Of a stretch of 43,373 bases of DNA, positions 18,348 to 26,058 are shown one piece after another. Position 1 is the stretch's first letter. The number at the start of each line of letters is the position of its first letter. The stretch covers positions 1 through 43,373 of the forward strand of contig DVON01000027.1 of the NCBI GenBank assembly GCA_018713585.1. The letters are read 5' to 3'. The translations under genes were made by a program, and so were the position numbers. The DNA is from Candidatus Pullilachnospira stercoravium (GTDB taxonomy: Bacteria > Bacillota > Clostridia > Lachnospirales > Lachnospiraceae). The notes under the pieces are model-generated. The model worked only from the letters and a program-made list of their open reading frames with translations. It did no database searches and was not told the origin of the DNA.

Positions 18348-18626
18348 ATGACTTTTACATATCCCGCAATTTTTACCCCCAAAAAGGACGGTCCCGGCTT
18401 TCACGTTGTGTTTCCGGATCTGGAGTGCTGTGAGGCAGAGGGGCCGGATCTGGAGGACGCCCTGGACAACGCCATGGATGCCCTCTACAACTGGATCAGC
18501 GTGGAGCTGGAGGATGAGAACGGATACTTTCCGCCCCAGACGGATCCGGAGGACATGGAACTGGAGGAAGGCGCCTTTGTGCGGAACATTATGACCCGCA
18601 TCAAATTTCTTCCCGACAGCGACTGA
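18348..18626 (+). CDS. HicB-like (type II antitoxin / DUF1902-type) protein, solitary
   Basis: 92 aa; YPAIFTPKKDGPGFHVVFPDLECCEAEGPDLEDALDNAMDALYNWI is HicB-like; no HicA-sized partner ORF found next to it. Confidence 0.75.
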   Translation: MTFTYPAIFTPKKDGPGFHVVFPDLECCEAEGPDLEDALDNAMDALYNWISVELEDENGYFPPQTDPEDMELEEGAFVRNIMTRIKFLPDSD

Positions 18627-18631
18627 GAAAA

Positions 18632-18672
18632 GCGTGCAAAATCATTTTCCTGATGGTTTTGCACGTTTTTTT
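18632..18672 (+). terminator. Intrinsic terminator after the HicB-like gene
   Basis: CGTGCAAAA-tcattttcctgatgg-TTTTGCACG followed by TTTTTTT. Confidence 0.85.
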
Positions 18673-18736
18673 GGCAGCGAAAATTCTGATAATATTTTGT
18701 CAATCTTTGTTATTTTTCAAACAATCACACAAGGAG

Positions 18737-18776
18737 TAATTCTTGGGTAAATTTTTATATTTTTCCCAAGAATTAT
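18737..18776. promoter_or_regulatory. Long inverted repeat abutting the hppA -35 box
   Basis: TAATTCTTGGG-(loop)-CCCAAGAATTA, 11-bp perfect arms, immediately 5' of TTGACA at 18777. Confidence 0.6.
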
Positions 18777-18805
18777 TTGACATATCCCGATATTTCCTCT
18801 AAAAT
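18777..18805 (+). promoter_or_regulatory. Putative sigma-A promoter for hppA leader
   Basis: TTGACA(18777-18782)-17 nt-TAAAAT(18800-18805). Confidence 0.75.
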
Positions 18806-18815
18806 TTAAGTTAAT

Positions 18816-18951
18816 CAGAATAATTCTTAGGGTCTGTCCTGATATTTTGCATAAATAATGGGATTTTCTCCCAAAATTATGCAGCAACATCATAGAATTA
18901 TGTCGTTTGATACGGAAAGGCAGAACAACCCTTTATGTTCTGCCTTTTTTA
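18816..18951 (+). ncRNA. Candidate structured 5' leader (riboswitch/attenuator-like) ending in an intrinsic terminator, upstream of hppA
   Basis: P1 ATAATTCT(18820-18827)/AGAATTAT(18894-18901); P2 TGCATAA/TTATGCA with TGGGA/TCCCA; terminator AAAGGCAGAACA/TGTTCTGCCTTT+TTT at 18916-18950; the SD lies further downstream. Confidence 0.55.
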
Positions 18952-19023
18952 TTCATGATACTGGAAAGATTACTTCGATTCTTATTCTGAAATTTATTCT
19001 GTCCAGGAGGTGTAAAAAGAATT

Positions 19024-21111
19024 ATGGACACTCATCTTTCGTTGTTTTATGGTTTCTCCTTTCTTACGGCAGTTCTGGCCTTTGCCTTTGCCGCCTACCT
19101 GTACCTGTGGGTGAAAAAGCAATCCGTGGAGAATGTCAGAATTATCGAAGTATCCGCCCTGATCAAAGAAGGCGCCAATACCTTCATGCGCAGGGAGTAC
19201 GGGATTCTGGCCCGGTTCGCGGCCGTGGCGGCGGTCCTCATTCTCCTGTTTCTTCCGTCTCCCATATGGGGCGGCAATCCCCTTCCCAATATCGAGATGG
19301 CTGTGTCTTACCTGGCCGGTACCATCCTGTCCGCCATAGCGGGAAAAATCGGAATCCTGGTGGCCACGCTGTCCAACGGACGTACGGCGGAAGCCGCGCA
19401 GAAGGGCATCAAGCCTGCTTTTCTGATCGGATTTCGGGGCGGCGCCGTGATGGGGCTGCTGGTGGTCGGCTGCTCTCTGCTGGGAGTAGCGGCCGTTCTG
19501 ATGCTTTTTGACGATTCTTCCATCCTTCTGGGCTTTTCCTTCGGCGCCAGCTCCCTGGCTCTGTTCGCAAAGGCCGGCGGAGGAATCTTCACCAAAACGG
19601 CGGATATCTCCGCGGATCTCACCGGAAAGGTGGAGCTGGGAATTCCCGAAGATGACCCCCGCAATCCTGCCGTAATCGCCGACAATGTGGGCGACAACGT
19701 GGGTGACGTGGCCGGTATGGGCGCCGATCTGTTCGACTCCAATGTGGCCGCCATGGTATCGGCACTGGTGATCGCCCAGTCTCTCTCGGGAGGAAACTTT
19801 GCCAATATTTCCATGGTATTCTGTTACGCCATCCTGGGCCTGCTGGCCTCCATCATCGGAATCGCCACCGCCAGAATCGGAAAACACGGCAGCCCCACCC
19901 GGGCGCTGAATTCCTCCACCTACGTGACCACCGCCGTCTACCTGATTCTGACGGCACTGGTTACCGTTTTTGTGGAAGGATTTTCCTGGAGAATCTGGGG
20001 CGCCGCGGCGGTGGGACTTCTGGTGGGCGTTATCATCGGCATCACCACCGACTACTTTACGGACGACACAAAGCCCATCGTACAGCGGGTGGCCCATGCC
20101 TCCGGCTCCGGCCCGGCATTTACCATTTTGTCCGGCGTTTCCTATGGATTTATCTCCGCGCTTCCGGCCATGGTGGGAATCGCCGTTTCCGCCCTGGTAT
20201 CCTACAAAATCTGTGAACCCATGGGCGATGGCTACGCCATCTTCGGCATCTCCATGTCCGCAGTGGGCATGCTCTCCATCGTGGGAATGATCATCTCCAA
20301 CGATGCCTACGGCCCCATCGTGGACAATGCCCGGGGCCTGGCGGAGATGGGCGGTCTGGGAGAAGAAACCATCCGCACCGCCGATGAACTGGACAGCGCG
20401 GGAAATACCGTGAAAGCCATCACCAAAGGCTTTTCCATCGCGGCCGCGGGCCTGACGGTCATCTCGCTTCTGGGCGCGTTCATGTCGGAAGCCAACGAAG
20501 CACTGGAGGCCGCCGGGCGGGAACTGATCACCGGATTTGATATCATGTCTCCCACCGTATTCTTCGGTGTGCTGATCGGCGCGGCGATCCCGGCGGTATT
20601 TTCCGCCATGCTGATTCTGGGCGTGGACCGGAACGCTCAGCGTATGGTGGCGGAGATTCACCGGCAGTTCCAATCCATCCCCGGACTGCGGGAAGGAAAA
20701 AAGAACGCAAAACCGGACTACGGAAAATGCATCGACATTGCCACCTCCGGCGCCCTGCGGGAGCTGATTCCCGCCGGTCTGACCGCCATCATCGCCACGG
20801 TTTTGGTGGGCTTTATCGGCGGTCCGCTGGCCATCGGCGGTTTCCTGCTGGGAAATATCGTCAGCGGTCTGCTGCTGGCGCTGTTCATGTCCAATGCAGG
20901 CGGGCTCTGGGATAACGCCAAGAAATATGTGGAATCCGGCCAGGAGGGCGGAAAGGGAAGCGAGGCCCACAAGGCAGCCGTAATCGGCGATACGGTGGGG
21001 GATCCCTTCAAGGATACCGCCGGACCTTCCATCAATACCCAGATCACGGTAGTTTCGCTGGTGGCCTCTCTGCTGTCGGCGGCATTTGTGACATTCTCAC
21101 TGTTCGGATAA
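19024..21111 (+). CDS. hppA: Membrane-bound ion-translocating pyrophosphatase
   Basis: 695 aa; DNVGDNVGDVAGMGADLFDS, GNTVKAITKGFSIAAAG, GDTVGDPFKDTAGPSINTQI. Confidence 0.97.
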   Translation: MDTHLSLFYGFSFLTAVLAFAFAAYLYLWVKKQSVENVRIIEVSALIKEGANTFMRREYGILARFAAVAAVLILLFLPSPIWGGNPLPNIEMAVSYLAGTILSAIAGKIGILVATLSNGRTAEAAQKGIKPAFLIGFRGGAVMGLLVVGCSLLGVAAVLMLFDDSSILLGFSFGASSLALFAKAGGGIFTKTADISADLTGKVELGIPEDDPRNPAVIADNVGDNVGDVAGMGADLFDSNVAAMVSALVIAQSLSGGNFANISMVFCYAILGLLASIIGIATARIGKHGSPTRALNSSTYVTTAVYLILTALVTVFVEGFSWRIWGAAAVGLLVGVIIGITTDYFTDDTKPIVQRVAHASGSGPAFTILSGVSYGFISALPAMVGIAVSALVSYKICEPMGDGYAIFGISMSAVGMLSIVGMIISNDAYGPIVDNARGLAEMGGLGEETIRTADELDSAGNTVKAITKGFSIAAAGLTVISLLGAFMSEANEALEAAGRELITGFDIMSPTVFFGVLIGAAIPAVFSAMLILGVDRNAQRMVAEIHRQFQSIPGLREGKKNAKPDYGKCIDIATSGALRELIPAGLTAIIATVLVGFIGGPLAIGGFLLGNIVSGLLLALFMSNAGGLWDNAKKYVESGQEGGKGSEAHKAAVIGDTVGDPFKDTAGPSINTQITVVSLVASLLSAAFVTFSLFG

Positions 21112-21134
21112 AAATCATCGACCGTTACAACCAA

Positions 21135-21174
21135 CAGGGGCCGGTGCAGCGTATGTAAGCTGCACCGGCCCCTG
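21135..21174. terminator. Hairpin between convergent hppA and uxaC
   Basis: CAGGGGCCGGTGCAGC-gtatgtaa-GCTGCACCGGCCCCTG, 16-bp perfect stem; little T-tract. Confidence 0.65.
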
Positions 21175-21218
21175 TCTCAAACGGTTCCTTTTCCGTAAGC
21201 CCCCAAAAATCCCGGGCA

Positions 21219-22628
21219 TCATGCCAGATCAAATCCAAAATACCGCACCGCGTTTTCATAGCAGATCCCGCGGATGATCCTTTCCAGGTCTTTCTCATCC
21301 ATGGGATACTCTCCGTCTTCCACCCACTGTCCGATCAGGTCGCAGAGAATCCTGCGGAAATATTCATGCCTGGGATAGGACAGAAAGCTCCTGGAATCTG
21401 TCAACATTCCCACGAAATTTCCCAGAAGACCGCCGTTGGCCAGAGAAATCATCTGTTTTTTCATCCCCGCACAGTGATCGTTGAACCACCAGGCGGCGCC
21501 ATGCTGCAGTTTTCCCGCCGCCCCGCTGCTCTGGAAACAGCCGATGACGCTGTCAAGCATGTCGTTGTCATTGGCGTCCAGGCTGTAAAGAATGGTTTTG
21601 GGCAGAATACCGTTTTCTTCCAGATCATTCAGAAAGGCAGCCAGATGCCGCGCGGAGGTCTCGTTATTCACACAGTCAAATCCCGTGTCCGCCCCCAGAA
21701 GTCGGAACATCTTCCGGTTATTGTCTCTCAGGCAGCCGAAATGCAGCTGCATCACCCATCCCCTGGCGGCATATTCGCCTGCGGCAAACCGGAGAAATGC
21801 GGTGCGGAATCTGCGGCAGTCCTCTTCCCCCGGCACTTCTCCCGACATTCTCCGGGAAAAGATCGCTTCGATCTCCCGGTCAGAGGCCGGAGCAAAACTT
21901 ACCGTCTCCAGCCCGTGATCGCTGGCCCGGCAGCCCAGGCTGTCAAAGACATCCATGCGCTTTCTCAGCGCCGCTTTCAGATCCGCAAAGGAGGCGATCT
22001 CCATACCGGATGCCTCCGCAAGCCGCTGCAGGTATTCCGGATAATCCGGTTTTTCCAGGTTCATGGCCCGATCCGGTCTCCAGGCGGGCAGCACCTGCAC
22101 CGGGAAGCTGTCGTCCGCGGCCAGCTTCCGGTGCCATGGAAGATCATCGGCGGGATCATCGGTGGTGCACAGCAGCGTCACACGGGAACGAAGGATCAGA
22201 TTTCTGGCGCTCATCTGTGGCTGTGCCAGTTTCTCCCCGGTCAGCTCCCAGACCTTCTGGGCAGTCTCTCCATTCAGCACTCCGTGATATCCGAAAAACC
22301 GCTGCAGTTCCAGATGGCTCCAGTGATATACCGGATTTCCCGCCGCCATCTCCAGCGTCTCGGCCCATTTCTGGAATTTCTCCCGATCCGGGGCGTCGCC
22401 GGTGATATACCGCTCCGCCACACCGTTGGCCCGCATCAGCCGCCATTTGTAGTGATCCCCTCCCAGCCAGATCTGGGTGATATTCTCAAATCTCCGGTCA
22501 CAGGCGATCTCTTCGGGGCTGATATGGCAGTGGTAATCCAGCACCGGCATCCCCTCGGCAAAGGTATGATACAGCTTCCTGGCCGCCTCCGTGTGAAGCA
22601 TAAAATCCGCATCCATAAACGCTCTCAT
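21219..22628 (-). CDS. uxaC: Glucuronate isomerase
   Basis: MRAFMDADFMLHTEAARKLYHTFAEGMPVLDYHCHISPEEIA...; WWFNDHCAGMKKQM, GMLTDSRSFLSYPRHEYFRR. RBS supports the start at 22628. Confidence 0.96.
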   Translation of the reverse strand: MRAFMDADFMLHTEAARKLYHTFAEGMPVLDYHCHISPEEIACDRRFENITQIWLGGDHYKWRLMRANGVAERYITGDAPDREKFQKWAETLEMAAGNPVYHWSHLELQRFFGYHGVLNGETAQKVWELTGEKLAQPQMSARNLILRSRVTLLCTTDDPADDLPWHRKLAADDSFPVQVLPAWRPDRAMNLEKPDYPEYLQRLAEASGMEIASFADLKAALRKRMDVFDSLGCRASDHGLETVSFAPASDREIEAIFSRRMSGEVPGEEDCRRFRTAFLRFAAGEYAARGWVMQLHFGCLRDNNRKMFRLLGADTGFDCVNNETSARHLAAFLNDLEENGILPKTILYSLDANDNDMLDSVIGCFQSSGAAGKLQHGAAWWFNDHCAGMKKQMISLANGGLLGNFVGMLTDSRSFLSYPRHEYFRRILCDLIGQWVEDGEYPMDEKDLERIIRGICYENAVRYFGFDLA

Positions 22629-22661
22629 AACCATCCTCCTCTCCGGTTGCGCCGGTCAGTT

Positions 22662-23708
22662 TCACTGTTTCTCTGTCAGATACAGATACACCAGCTTCAT
22701 GCAGTTCTCCACGCCCTCATAGTGACTTCTCTCATATCCATGGCTGGCAAAGACACCCGCGCCGATCAGGGCGGCCCGGATATCTCTTCCTCCCCGCAGA
22801 GCGGCGGAGGCGTCGGAGCTGTACTGGGGATAGATGTCCACCGCATAGCCCAGACCGTTTTCCTTCGCCAGGCGGATCAGCCGGCTGGTCATCTCATAGT
22901 CATAAGGTCCGCTGGAATCCTTGGCGCAGATGGAAACCTGATACTCGGTGCAGCCCAGATCCTTTCCCACGCAGCCCATATCCACACAGAGAAGCTCCGG
23001 AATATCCTCCGGAAAGCTGGACATGCCGTGTCCCACCTCCTCGTAGGTGGAGAACAGTACCTTCACATTGCAGGCAGGGCGGATTCCGTTTTTCACCATG
23101 TGATGGAGCACTCCCATCAGAATCGCCACACTCAGCTTATCATCCAGGAAGCGGGATTTGATGAAACCCCTGTCTGTAATAACTGTTTTCGGATCAAAGC
23201 AGATATAATCCCCCGGCTGAATTCCCAGGGCTTCTGTATCCGCCCTGCTGGTCACCTTTTCATCCAGGATCACCTCCATGGTCTCCTCCGTCCGCTCCCG
23301 GCTTCCCGCATCCGGATAAACGTGGGCCGCCGGACTCATGGAAAAGATGGTTCCCTCATAGACTTCTCCCGTGCGGGTATACACCCGGCACAGCTCACTG
23401 TCCAGTGTGGGAAGGATGGGGCCTCCCACTCTGGTGAAGGCCAGTCTGCCGTTTTCTTTGATGCTGCGTACCATCAGGCCCAGCGTATCCATATGCGCGC
23501 AGAGCCCCACCGTGCGGGAGGTATCCTCCCCCTCCATGGAAACCACGCCGTTTCCCTTGTTGGTTCTGGAAAACTCCAGCCCCAGATCGCCGGCCCACCG
23601 TTCCACATAGTCAATGGCCCGGGCCGCAAAACCGCTGGGGCTGTCAATGTCCATGATCTCACGGATCGTCTGATACACATATTCTCTGTCAAATGTAATT
23701 TCCATCAT
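22662..23708 (-). CDS. M42 family aminopeptidase / endoglucanase-like
   Basis: 348 aa; VGLCAHMDTLGLMVRSI, KSRFLDDKLSVAILMGVL, FSTYEEVGHGMS, GGRDIRAALIGAGVFASHGYERSHYEGV. Confidence 0.92.
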   Translation of the reverse strand: MMEITFDREYVYQTIREIMDIDSPSGFAARAIDYVERWAGDLGLEFSRTNKGNGVVSMEGEDTSRTVGLCAHMDTLGLMVRSIKENGRLAFTRVGGPILPTLDSELCRVYTRTGEVYEGTIFSMSPAAHVYPDAGSRERTEETMEVILDEKVTSRADTEALGIQPGDYICFDPKTVITDRGFIKSRFLDDKLSVAILMGVLHHMVKNGIRPACNVKVLFSTYEEVGHGMSSFPEDIPELLCVDMGCVGKDLGCTEYQVSICAKDSSGPYDYEMTSRLIRLAKENGLGYAVDIYPQYSSDASAALRGGRDIRAALIGAGVFASHGYERSHYEGVENCMKLVYLYLTEKQ

Positions 23709-23719
23709 ATATCCTCCTG

Positions 23720-23753
23720 ATTGTGACAGTAAAGCCGTAAGGCTGAACTGTTA
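23720..23753 (-). repeat. Family A solo terminal hairpin
   Basis: ATTGTGACAGTAAAGCCGTAAGGCTGAACTGTTA, same unit as at 7521. Confidence 0.7.
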
Positions 23754-23756
23754 TTT

Positions 23757-23878
23757 TTATTCCCGCGGGCAACGAGCCAGGCGGACATGCTTGCATGTCC
23801 ATTTGGCGGTGCTGTGTGCCGGTGGCACACGTTTAGCACCGACCGAAGTGGAACGTAGACCTGCCGCGAGGGTCAAAA
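23757..23878. repeat. Family C structured repeat, long form
   Basis: TTATTCCCGCGGGCAACGAGCCAGGCGGACATGCTTGCATGTCCATTTGGCG...CTGCCGCGAGGGTCAAA; shared with 34758, with about 51 extra internal nt. Confidence 0.8.
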
Positions 23879-23937
23879 GAGGGCCGCCATACTCTTTCCC
23901 GGGCAGATGCCCGCCGAATACGACAGCCCATACAATT

Positions 23938-24567
23938 TTACTCAAAACGGATCTTCATATATCCTTTGATTGCCTCTACGCATTTTTCAAAGCCCAGCTT
24001 TCCACTGTCCAGGCAGAGATCGTAGTTTCTGGCATCTTCCCACTGTTTTCCGGTATAATAATGATAAAAATCTCCCCGGTATTTGTCCGTCTTTTCAATA
24101 AATTTCTCCATCTCCCGGCGGCTCATGCTGTTGCGCTCCAGCGCCCGCTCCAGGCAGAACTCGCGGTCCGCGTGGATGAACACGCTCATCACATTGGGAT
24201 AATTCCGCAGTACGTAGTCCGCGCAGCGACCCACAATCACACAAGATTCTTTTTCCGCCAGATCCTTGATGATTTTGGCCTGATAATTGAAAAGGTTTTC
24301 ATCCGACACAAAACCACTGCTTTCCGGAGGCAGCAATTCTCCCTCATACGGTCTTTTCAGGACCTTGAACCAGCTGCCCATCTTCACCCGTTCGTCCGCT
24401 TTACCGAACAGCCGCTCATTGATGCCGCTTTCCTCGGAAGCCATTTTCAGGATCTCCCGGCTGTAGCAGTTGACTCCCAGCTCTTTCGCCAGCATGGCCG
24501 CAATGGTCTTTCCGCCGCTTCCATACTGTCTGGCAATGGTAATTACTACGTTATCCATAAGACGCAC
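23938..24567 (-). CDS. Cytidylate kinase-like family protein
   Basis: 209 aa; VITIARQYGSGGKTIAAMLAKELGVNCYSREILKMASEESGI, CVIVGRCADYVLRNYPNVMSVFIHAD. Confidence 0.88.
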   Translation of the reverse strand: MRLMDNVVITIARQYGSGGKTIAAMLAKELGVNCYSREILKMASEESGINERLFGKADERVKMGSWFKVLKRPYEGELLPPESSGFVSDENLFNYQAKIIKDLAEKESCVIVGRCADYVLRNYPNVMSVFIHADREFCLERALERNSMSRREMEKFIEKTDKYRGDFYHYYTGKQWEDARNYDLCLDSGKLGFEKCVEAIKGYMKIRFE

Positions 24568-24570
24568 CCC

Positions 24571-25281
24571 CTATTCACCTAAATATGCTTTCTTAATGGA
24601 ATCATCGTTCAGAAGGTCGGATGCCTTTCCTTCCAGAACAATTTTTCCGGTTTCCAGCACATAGCCTCTGTCGGCGATGGCCAGCGCCTTTTTGGCGTTC
24701 TGCTCCACCAGAAGCACCGTGGTGCCGCTGTCGCTGACCTCCTGGATAATGGAAAAGATCTCGTTCACCATGATAGGAGAAAGCCCCATGGACGGCTCGT
24801 CCATCAGCAGGATCTTCGGTTTGGACATCAGCGCCCGGCCCATGGCCAGCATCTGCTGCTCACCTCCGCTTAAGGTTCCCGCCATCTGATTTCTTCTCTC
24901 CTTCAGTCTGGGGAAACGGTCATAAACCTTCTCCAGCGTTGCCTCGATCTCGCCTTTGTCCTTCCGGGTATAGGCACCCATCCTCAAATTCTCGTAAACA
25001 CTCAAATCCGCAAATACACGCCGTCCCTCCGGCACATGTGCCATACCCAGCGATACAATCTTATGGGCCGGCATCTTTGTCAGCTCATTTCCCTCAAACA
25101 GCACCGATCCCTTTTTGGGGGAGATCAGTCCGGTGATGGTATGGAGAATCGTGGTTTTTCCCGCGCCGTTGGCGCCGATCAAAGCGATGACCTCTCCCTG
25201 ATTCACCTCAAAGGAAACTCCTTTGATTGCCTGGATTACACCGTAGTAAACTTCCAGGTCTTTGATTGTAAGCATTGCCAT
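24571..25281 (-). CDS. livF: Branched-chain amino acid ABC transporter ATP-binding protein
   Basis: 236 aa; GANGAGKTTILHTITGL, LSGGEQQMLAMGRALMSKPKILLMDEPSMGLSPI. Confidence 0.95.
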   Translation of the reverse strand: MAMLTIKDLEVYYGVIQAIKGVSFEVNQGEVIALIGANGAGKTTILHTITGLISPKKGSVLFEGNELTKMPAHKIVSLGMAHVPEGRRVFADLSVYENLRMGAYTRKDKGEIEATLEKVYDRFPRLKERRNQMAGTLSGGEQQMLAMGRALMSKPKILLMDEPSMGLSPIMVNEIFSIIQEVSDSGTTVLLVEQNAKKALAIADRGYVLETGKIVLEGKASDLLNDDSIKKAYLGE

Positions 25282-25293
25282 AACCGTCTCCTC

Positions 25294-26055
25294 CTATTCT
25301 CCCAGATATGCCGTGATTACCTTGGGATCATTCAGCACCTGGCTGGTGGAACCCTGAGCCAGAATCTGGCCGAAGTTCAGCACCGTCAGTTCCTCGCAGA
25401 TCCCGCTCACCAGCTTCATGTCATGCTCGATCAGAAGGATGGTCATGTGAAATTCATCCCGCACAAAGCGGATAGTATCCATCAGCTCGCCGGTCTCATT
25501 GGGATTCATGCCGGCAGCCGGCTCATCCAGCAGAAGCAGTCTGGGATCTGTAGCCAGGGCTCTTGCGATCTCCAGCTTCCTCTGTTTTCCGTATGGCAGG
25601 TTGGATGCCTTTACCTGTGCCTCATTTTCCAGGCCGAATACTTTCAGAAGCTCCATACCCTTCTCATCCATCTCCCGCTCTACCTTCCGGTAACGGGGAA
25701 GGCGCAGGATACCCTCGATGGTGGAGTAAGAATGATGATTGTGAAGACCCACTTTTACATTTTCCAGAACGGTCAGTTCCTTGAACAGGCGAATATTCTG
25801 AAAGGTACGGGCAATACCGTCCCTGTTGATCTCTATGATCTTCTTTCCCGTAATATCTGTTCCGTCCAGAATTACCTTTCCGGTGTCCGGCTTATACACA
25901 CCGGTCAGCAGGTTAAATACTGTGGTTTTTCCGGCGCCGTTGGGTCCGATCAATCCGTACAGCTGTTCCTTTTGAATGGAAAGATCAAAGCTGTCCACTG
26001 CCCGGAGGCCTCCAAAGGAGATTCCGAGATTTTTTACGTCCAGTAATGCAGCCAT
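25294..26055 (-). CDS. livG: Branched-chain amino acid ABC transporter ATP-binding protein
   Basis: 253 aa; GPNGAGKTTVFNLLTGVY, LPYGKQRKLEIARALATDPRLLLLDEPAAGMNP. Confidence 0.95.
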   Translation of the reverse strand: MAALLDVKNLGISFGGLRAVDSFDLSIQKEQLYGLIGPNGAGKTTVFNLLTGVYKPDTGKVILDGTDITGKKIIEINRDGIARTFQNIRLFKELTVLENVKVGLHNHHSYSTIEGILRLPRYRKVEREMDEKGMELLKVFGLENEAQVKASNLPYGKQRKLEIARALATDPRLLLLDEPAAGMNPNETGELMDTIRFVRDEFHMTILLIEHDMKLVSGICEELTVLNFGQILAQGSTSQVLNDPKVITAYLGE

Positions 26056-26058
26056 GGT

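Noticed and set aside
18994-20970. 658-aa minus-strand ORF
   Set aside because: Antisense to hppA; Gly/His/Asp-rich composition typical of a shadow frame of a GC-biased gene.
21366-23720. 784-aa plus-strand ORF
   Set aside because: Antisense across uxaC and the M42 peptidase; not protein-like and spans two well-supported genes.
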